The notes under the pieces are model-generated. The model saw only the letters and a list, made by a program, of their open reading frames with translations, made no database searches and was not told where the DNA came from. 64,000 nucleotides of DNA, taken from contig JAYKKI010000013.1 of assembly GCA_039881145.1 (NCBI GenBank), positions 39,017,501 through 39,081,500 on the forward strand. Reading direction: 5' to 3'. A program made the translations under genes and the position numbers. The DNA comes from Druceiella hillmani. Taxonomy: Eukaryota > Arthropoda > Insecta > Lepidoptera > Hepialidae. This document shows positions 57,731 to 64,000 of this stretch, in pieces (position 1 is the first letter of the stretch; each line of letters begins with the position of its first letter).

Positions 57731-60700
57731 AACACAGTTTCCTACGGCTAATTTATAAAATTGTATACATTTGCTGTTGAAATAAAAATAGGTTTCTATT
57801 ATAAATTAGCATTGGTGATAGTTATATATTTATTTTCCTTCTCCTTTTTATCCTTTATTTGGGAACCAAATGAAGAACTTGGGTCATTTGTAAAATTTTG
57901 TCCAAAAGCATTTTTTACCATTTTTATCGGTTTAAGGAAATTCTTGAATAAATTGTTAAAATACTTCTGAAAATTAGTAACGAGTATTTTGATTAATAAA
58001 TAGTATCTGGTAATTGACGAATTTTAACTATAAAAGTATTACTAAAATATTTTTGCACACACAAATCATTTATTCTACTTACTAAATCTGTTTCGTACAG
58101 AGAAATCGATAAATTATTTACCAAATTTTACAGACGTATTACGTACAGAAATTTCTACTGTAATAAAAAACTATCTAAAAACAATATTTCATTCTTTCTT
58201 TAGCCAACATCCACTTTTCACATATTTGTCAATAGGTGTTATATTACTAAGTAGTCATGAGCTTTTCAGTATGATACTATCAAGGAGTAGAACATCTTGA
58301 ACGAGAAGCCCAAGGCAACTGAGTAAATGAGTAGCGTCCTTGGTTGGAAAAAATAAAATATGCTTGAGAACAAAGGAAGTACTTTAATCTTATGGGGTTC
58401 ATGTTTCATGACAAAAGTTAAGAGCAGCAACAGGTGGGACTAGTCGGTTTCGACGATCTATGAGGTGAGTTAAAAAAAATTTTATACTGCAGCTTAGTAT
58501 TACACTCAGTCTAGTTTTGCACAAATCTTTGTCATGCTTATAGTTAATAGAAAAGACGTTTTTGAGGTAGGTTACAATAAGCTATTCACTAATTTTTGAG
58601 GCTAATTATATTTTGCACTTAATTAAAATATACAGTTTGGGCCAATTCGAATTTAAGCTGCCATCCTATCCTACAAAAGCTTTTAATTTTCCCTTTTTGT
58701 TTTATAATGAAGGCACGTTTCACAAGGGTGTATTTCTTGTTAACTATAGTATGACTGCCTTTAAGAAGATCAGAAATAAGGTTTTTTTAATAACTATTTT
58801 CTATGTTTAAGTATCGTGATGTTTTAACAACGGTCACTACTTTCTAATTAGAGTTACTTACAGATTAGCAAACCGCCAAATGACAATCTAAAAGGTGAAA
58901 AAAATAGCAATAATCTAATAAAGATCGTAGTAAAAATAAAGTATGTAGCATCACAGTTAGCTATTTTATGGGTAAATTGTATTTTTCTACCAGATTTTAG
59001 CTCTATTCAGTCTTGCTTCCTTAATCTTCAGATATTTTTAAGCCGATTTATACAACTTCTAGAATTTTGTTCTTGTACATTATGTTTTCTTCCAAGCTTT
59101 GTTGATGATCAGATCTTCGTACTTTCAGAATATGCATACTAATTTGAAATTCTCAAGCCGTTATCGATTTTAACTTAACTTATAAATTGAAAATTTGCAA
59201 GTTTAAATTTCCTAGCTTTCCTTTTTAGGAGAGTTTGGGTTTGCAAACTGTACTCGTTAATTTTCCTCCATATGTCATTATAGGTCTCGTGACGGATTTG
59301 TATCTATATTAGCAGACATAATTGAAAGTTTCTCATTTGGTCACTGTTAATCTTTTCAGAAGTTGGCAATACTTAATTTCTTTTGTGGCAATTTCGCCTT
59401 TATTAATACTGTGAAATATTTGGAATATAATCTAAAGTTATTCCTTGACACTTTTGTTTTATTTTTGAGTCAAAACAGCTCATGCAGTACATGGTTATCC
59501 CAGCTAGCTAACAAAAGTACATAAAATTCCAGCTATTATTAAGCATAATTCACTTTCTTTATTATATTGTCTAATAAGGAAATTTTAAAGCACCATATTT
59601 TTTAAAGTAGGTTACGACAACCTAAATTGCTTAAATTAGATGTTCTTAATTATCAAATATAAAGTGAACACGGAATGTGATTAGAGTTTAAGTTCATCCA
59701 CGTGTGAACACTGTTTACTTTTGACTTAACACAGTTAAGCCGGAGCAAAAGTTGAAATTAAATTTAACTATCCGACTCGCGGGCTGGAGAAATACAGTCT
59801 TTTAAAACAAAGAGCACTTCAAAACTACGGCACAAAATTGGATAGGTAACGTCAGTAACACGTTTGCTTCAATCTTTAATTATAAACAGAAATGAAATGT
59901 TTAATAAAATATCAGCTAACAGCTTGTGTTTGAGTATATTAAAAGCTGAAGTAGCACCTGGGGTACCAAAAAAAAATTACAGAAAATCAAATAAGATAAG
60001 TCGAGTTCGACTTAGAATAACCTCTCTATTTCTTTTAACTCGTTGATCCAACTAAGGAGTTTTTAATCTTGATGAACGGGGGATAGAAAAAGGAAAACAA
60101 ACCTGTAAGAATGGAAAAAATATTATATTCGTAAATGCAAAACGATATTCAGCTGCCACAACATCAATGGTTTTGGTAATCCACGCACGCACACTGATGT
60201 GTGTAAATCGTGAGCCGTGTAACGATATTTCGAAGAATTTAATTACTTTTTATGAATAAAAGAATTGACAGGCTAAGCCATAATAAAGAAAGTGCGAAAG
60301 GTTAGAAAACAAAAACTATTAAAACTTGCAAAAGTTACGAACTCTGAAAAGATTTAACCCTAGAGCAACAGTGAAAAGAAAAATCAATGTACTCGGAAAG
60401 AAAAATATAACTTCGCCTTTTTTCATCTGTAGTTTTTGTATTATTAGGCAAAATTATTGTAAATTTTTAAAATCATTTATATATCGGGCTCAAATTTTCC
60501 TAAAGAGTAGCAAGAAAATTAATCTTAGATACGTTGGAAGTCAATAGGGCTAGTTGTTTGCCAATTTCATATAACTGTTTCCGCTTAGAATATGATAATT
60601 TTTAATAAAAAATATAAAAGAGTAGTGTTTATTCGAGCAGAGGATCCGAATTAGGCCTTATAATGCTTTTTATGGTTATAAAATTTTAAAAAAGTGCAGT

Positions 60701-61058
60701 TAAGTGTCAATTAAAATTTTATTTTTTTGTGTAGTTTTTAAATATCTTTTAAAAAATTATAATTTAGAGCTATTGATTAAAAAAAATAAAAAACTAAACA
60801 ATTTAAATAAGTAAAACAAATTGTGTAAAAACGTATGAAATTTGGCATTCAAGTCTTTTGTCAGAAATAAAAGCCTATTCAAAATATTTCATAATTCATC
60901 AATATCCTGAATATTCCACTCAACATTGTTTTTTTATGTTCGGGTTAAGTTTTCAGCATTAGTATGCTGAATTTCTTTTCATTCTCAAGCACTTGTGCTT
61001 AACCTCTATTTGTAGATGTTTAACTCAGAGAAATGTTGCTCTATGTTGAGAGTATTTA
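57729..61058. other. long non-coding stretch
   Basis: AT-rich, nothing recognised. A good splice-donor-like TATGAG|GTGAGT is at about 58458-58468, with no convincing exon attached. Confidence 0.45.
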
Positions 61059-62240
61059 TTAGAATAGCTAGTAGGTTTTTAGCTACCACTTCGGACTTTT
61101 ATAAAAAGATTCTCGAAATATCTAGGAGGTAGGGTATAAATAAGCCAAAGTGTAATCAACAACAGTAAACGCCAAAGCTTTAAGTGAATTAAGTAAAAAA
61201 GAACGGATTTAAATCAATATCAAGTACAGATTCCATTAATTGATATGATGCAAAATCGGGGCATGATGCAAAAACTGCCACAAATAATACATGTGACGCA
61301 ATGAGTGAGTCCACGGTGTCCTATGAGGCGGCAAAGATTCGGTTTAGAAAGTTTAGGAATGAGGACTACAAACTTGAGGACGAACCCCGTACCGAACTTC
61401 TTATTGAATTGGATGTTCAAGGATTACGACGCCTAATTTAGAAGGATTCTCGACGTTAATTGGCATATGAGCTACACTGCAGTCATGGTTTCATAGAAAC
61501 ACATTTACATTAATTGGGAAAAGTTTCAAAATACGGTGTGTGGATACCCCAATAGTTGTTATCGTATCACCTTCAGTGCGGATTTGATATTTGTCAATAT
61601 TTTTTTTCACATTGTAACGTAACTTCAACTGGCTGAATCCGTAAGTAACCCACAATGAAAAGTGGGTTACATATGTTAACCATACACGCAAATGTAAATT
61701 GCTGGATGTTGGAGAAACAGGAGTTTCAATACCCAATCCTGAAATAGGTGTCAAAAAGGTGATGCTTAGCTGTTGGTGTAATGTCAAAGGCTTGATTCAT
61801 TGGAAGTTGCTTCCAGAGGCATCTAAATTTAATGCAGATATTTACTGGGAACAATTGGACCGATTAGCTCACACATTGAGTGGTCAACAAAATCGAGTTT
61901 ATTTTTAACATTATAATGCTAGGCCATATTTTAGAAAACGTACTCGGGATAAGTTACAGGAGCTTGGCTGGGTTTTACTCACTCATCTACCATATTTGTC
62001 GGACATTGCCACCTTCAGTTATCATTTATTAAGGGATCTAAGTAACCAGTTAGAGGAAAAAAATTCGACCTTAAAGAAAATCTCTAAAACTACTTCGCAC
62101 AGTTTTTTGAATCAAAGTTACCAGAAAAATAAAGCGATAATTCTAAATTTGACAGTTTTTGATATGTTCACAGTATTTTATGTATTACCTGGTATACACT
62201 TTTACGCCTACCAAAAGTTAATACTTTCTTCCTAAACTTT
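61059..62240 (+). mobile_element. mariner-family DNA transposon, copy 2 (inactive)
   Basis: Same subfamily as copy 1: the 5' untranslated part (AAAAAGATTCTCGAAA, CAACAGTAA, GCTTTAAGTGAATTA) and the transposase align along their length. The left end TTAGAATAGCTAGTAGGTTT, after a TA dinucleotide, is a decayed terminal repeat. The right end is not clear and 62240 is estimated from the length of copy 1. Confidence 0.82.
61199..62170 (+). pseudogene. mariner transposase, broken (copy 2)
   Basis: N-terminal part degraded. VSYEAAKIRFRKFRNEDY then LEDEPRTELLIELDVQGL (about 61318-61430) correspond to the helix-turn-helix region and linker. FNWLNP-like then VTHNEKWVTYVNHTRK: the first catalytic Asp is Asn (61654-61656) although the Trp lost in copy 1 is kept. 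A good stretch follows, VKKVMLSCWCNVKGLIHWK and FNADIYWEQLDRLAHTLS (61755-61890). After a TAA at 61906 comes HYNARP, where the second Asp is Tyr (61912-61914), and later SDIATFSYHLL, where the third is Ser (62017-62019). The distance of 105 nt between those two positions is exactly DD34D. All three catalytic residues are gone. Confidence 0.82.
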
Positions 62241-62509
62241 TGTTAAATTATTTAAAAATATTGATATTATTTCTTAACCTATTGTTTAAAATATGTGCAC
62301 AATATATTTTAAATATGGTTAATATATTTTAAATTGGTTCGAAAATTCAATACACATTTAAATATTTATATGTACCTAAATATGCATCGAACCTTGGTAG
62401 TGTGAGTTTCACATACCAAGGTTCATAATTAAAATGTTTATAGTTTTATGATTATAACACCTTGAAGAATCAAACTTCAATACAAGGATCAACTCATATG
62501 ATATATCAT

Positions 62510-62510
<1 letters not shown>
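62241..62510. other. non-coding, contains a hairpin
   Basis: AT-rich; see 62389-62424. Confidence 0.45.
62389..62424. repeat. hairpin, 16-bp stem with one bulged base
   Basis: GAACCTTGGTA pairs with TACCAAGGTTC, continued by TGTGA/TCACA after a bulged G, closing on a very small loop. Confidence 0.88.

Positions 62511-62572
<62 letters not shown>
62511..62572. repeat. (GT)n-(TA)n compound microsatellite
   Basis: Ten bases of GT then TA. Confidence 0.97.
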
Positions 62573-63595
62573 GCTCTCTACGTATTCACAATATTTTATT
62601 AGGTAGGGTAATATCGCTATATAGTTAATTATTACTGGAATTTTCTGAAAAATGTTAAAATTAAATGTCGGTTAGGAAAACTACCATGAAAAGTTCATTA
62701 GCAAACATTTAAATAAGTATCAAAGTATTCAGAATAAATAAAATTGTATGATGAGTTAGGTGATATGTAACTTATATATTGTAAAATGCATTTACATAAA
62801 AACTTGAATTAAATTCTAGTAAAAAATATTGTGTACCGAAATTTCTTGTTCATTTCATACTTTTTAAGAATATTTATAATTGGGAAACAGAATATAGTAG
62901 ACTTTTAACTCTTCTTGGGGTTTAAGGTTAAGTAGAATTAAAAGAGAATTCAGCTACTAAAAAAGAACTGGACCTTTCTTTCCATCAACGCTGTGACTGT
63001 CTTGTAACAATATTAGTATTGATCCAGTCTAATAAAATATAATTATAAAAGAAATAGACACTGGAACTTTCTTTTTTAATATAATGATCGTGGATATTTA
63101 AAGGGGTAGGATTTCACTCCTATCTCGTGGTTTTTGTACAAATAAACTAAACGGTTGTAATATAAGCACAGAAATTGACCACATATATTTTTGTTGTTCA
63201 AAAAATGGGTTAAAGGAGCTAAAATCAACATTTAAATTAAATCAGGTGTTTTATCACCATTCACTGTACTCATCGTGATGTGCGAATACTAAATTAAGAA
63301 TATAAATGAGCCGTGGTACAAAAGGGAATACTTCACATAAAAGCTAGACCGCTTAGATCTTAGAAATGCATGCTTCGTAACCTCAAAAAAAACAAAATGA
63401 AAGGATTTTAATACGTCTATTGCCCGGGTGTTAAACCCAGATGCTCATCCTTAATAATTGGATTTTTTTGTCAATTAAGCATTGCTAGCAGGTACAAGAT
63501 ACATTTTGATAAATAAGAATTTTTTAAATTCAAATTATTTTTATTCACGTAAGATACATTTTAGGGTTGTTTTTAGGATAATTAATTGGTCTACT
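62573..63595. other. non-coding, nothing recognised
   Basis: AT-rich sequence without supported features. Confidence 0.45.
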
Positions 63596-63597
63596 AC

Positions 63598-63634
<37 letters not shown>

Positions 63635-63635
63635 G

Positions 63636-63722
<87 letters not shown>
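63596..63722. repeat. (TA)n microsatellite with GATA/TACA interruptions
   Basis: About 125 bp, giving spurious Ile-Tyr frames on both strands. Confidence 0.97.
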
Positions 63723-63724
<2 letters not shown>

Positions 63725-64000
63725 TATAATGGCTTGAAAACGTCAACGTCCATGTTTTGTTTGTACCTATATGCACTAACGACTTGTCTGGCTTATTAAA
63801 CGTTTGCTGATTAACTTTTTTAAAATACTTTTCCTCATCGAGATTTAATTTTAAATATTTTTCAGAGAATTTCAGTAATATTCAACTATACAGTGACATA
63901 CGAGTATAAAAAATAGCCGCGTGTTTTAGATTAAATGGATTAAATTTTGGATTAAAGTTTCATCCTTTAATTAAATTGTACTCATAAAACTATAAATATA
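63723..64000. other. non-coding to window end
   Basis: AT-rich; nothing recognised. Confidence 0.45.

Overview
The window reads as eukaryotic, repeat-rich, strongly AT-biased nuclear DNA, most likely from an insect. Supporting signs are a short tract of the insect/arthropod telomere unit (CCTAA/TTAGG) at 10074-10097, mariner relics with the DD34D spacing, RTE-type LINE fragments, a Penelope-like retroelement (PLE), many long (TA)n runs, and short GC-richer tails of the kind common in insect interspersed repeats. I cannot fix the order; some tails look lepidopteran-like but that is weak. No intact host gene is visible and every recognisable coding sequence is a transposon relic. Most open frames are random or come from (TA)n, which reads as Ile-Tyr repeats.

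Layout. 1-9100: a possible exon end at 1-71, a block duplicated at 27.3 kb, microsatellites, a pyrimidine-rich minisatellite, and at 6.35-6.6 kb the first of three palindromic PLE-terminal elements. 9.1-13.5 kb: two further PLE-terminal palindromes with a roughly 400 bp flank shared in inverted orientation, the telomere-like tract, and a diverged pair of interspersed repeats. 13.5-23.6 kb: two diverged direct copies of a 4.4 kb block, separated by 1.25 kb that ends in an RTE 3' fragment. 23.6-31.5 kb: dispersed and local duplications, a Z-DNA-prone tract, then a degenerate PLE (reverse transcriptase plus GIY-YIG nuclease) with an inverted piece of its own 3' end on its left. 32.1-34.5 kb: minus-strand relic of an uncharacterised, multicopy arthropod repeat protein. 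38.7-39.9 kb and 61.1-62.2 kb: two dead mariners. 42.5-43.25 kb: a satellite of about 185 bp. 45.3-46.6 kb and 48.0-48.3 kb: RTE-like LINE relics. The rest is AT-rich non-coding DNA with small tandem duplications, perfect hairpins and (TA)n blocks.

The most interesting signal is that the PLE-terminal palindromes carry hammerhead ribozyme sequences: CTGAAGA, a 5-bp stem II, GAAA, a CCTAGG stem III, cleavage triplet GTC, and CCAC/GTGG stem I. They occur head-to-head, one on each strand. At least one copy (9605-9645, plus strand) keeps all core nucleotides; a second (13061-13101) keeps the core but has a weaker stem III. PLE hammerheads are known, but this paired arrangement as short solo elements deserves a closer look.
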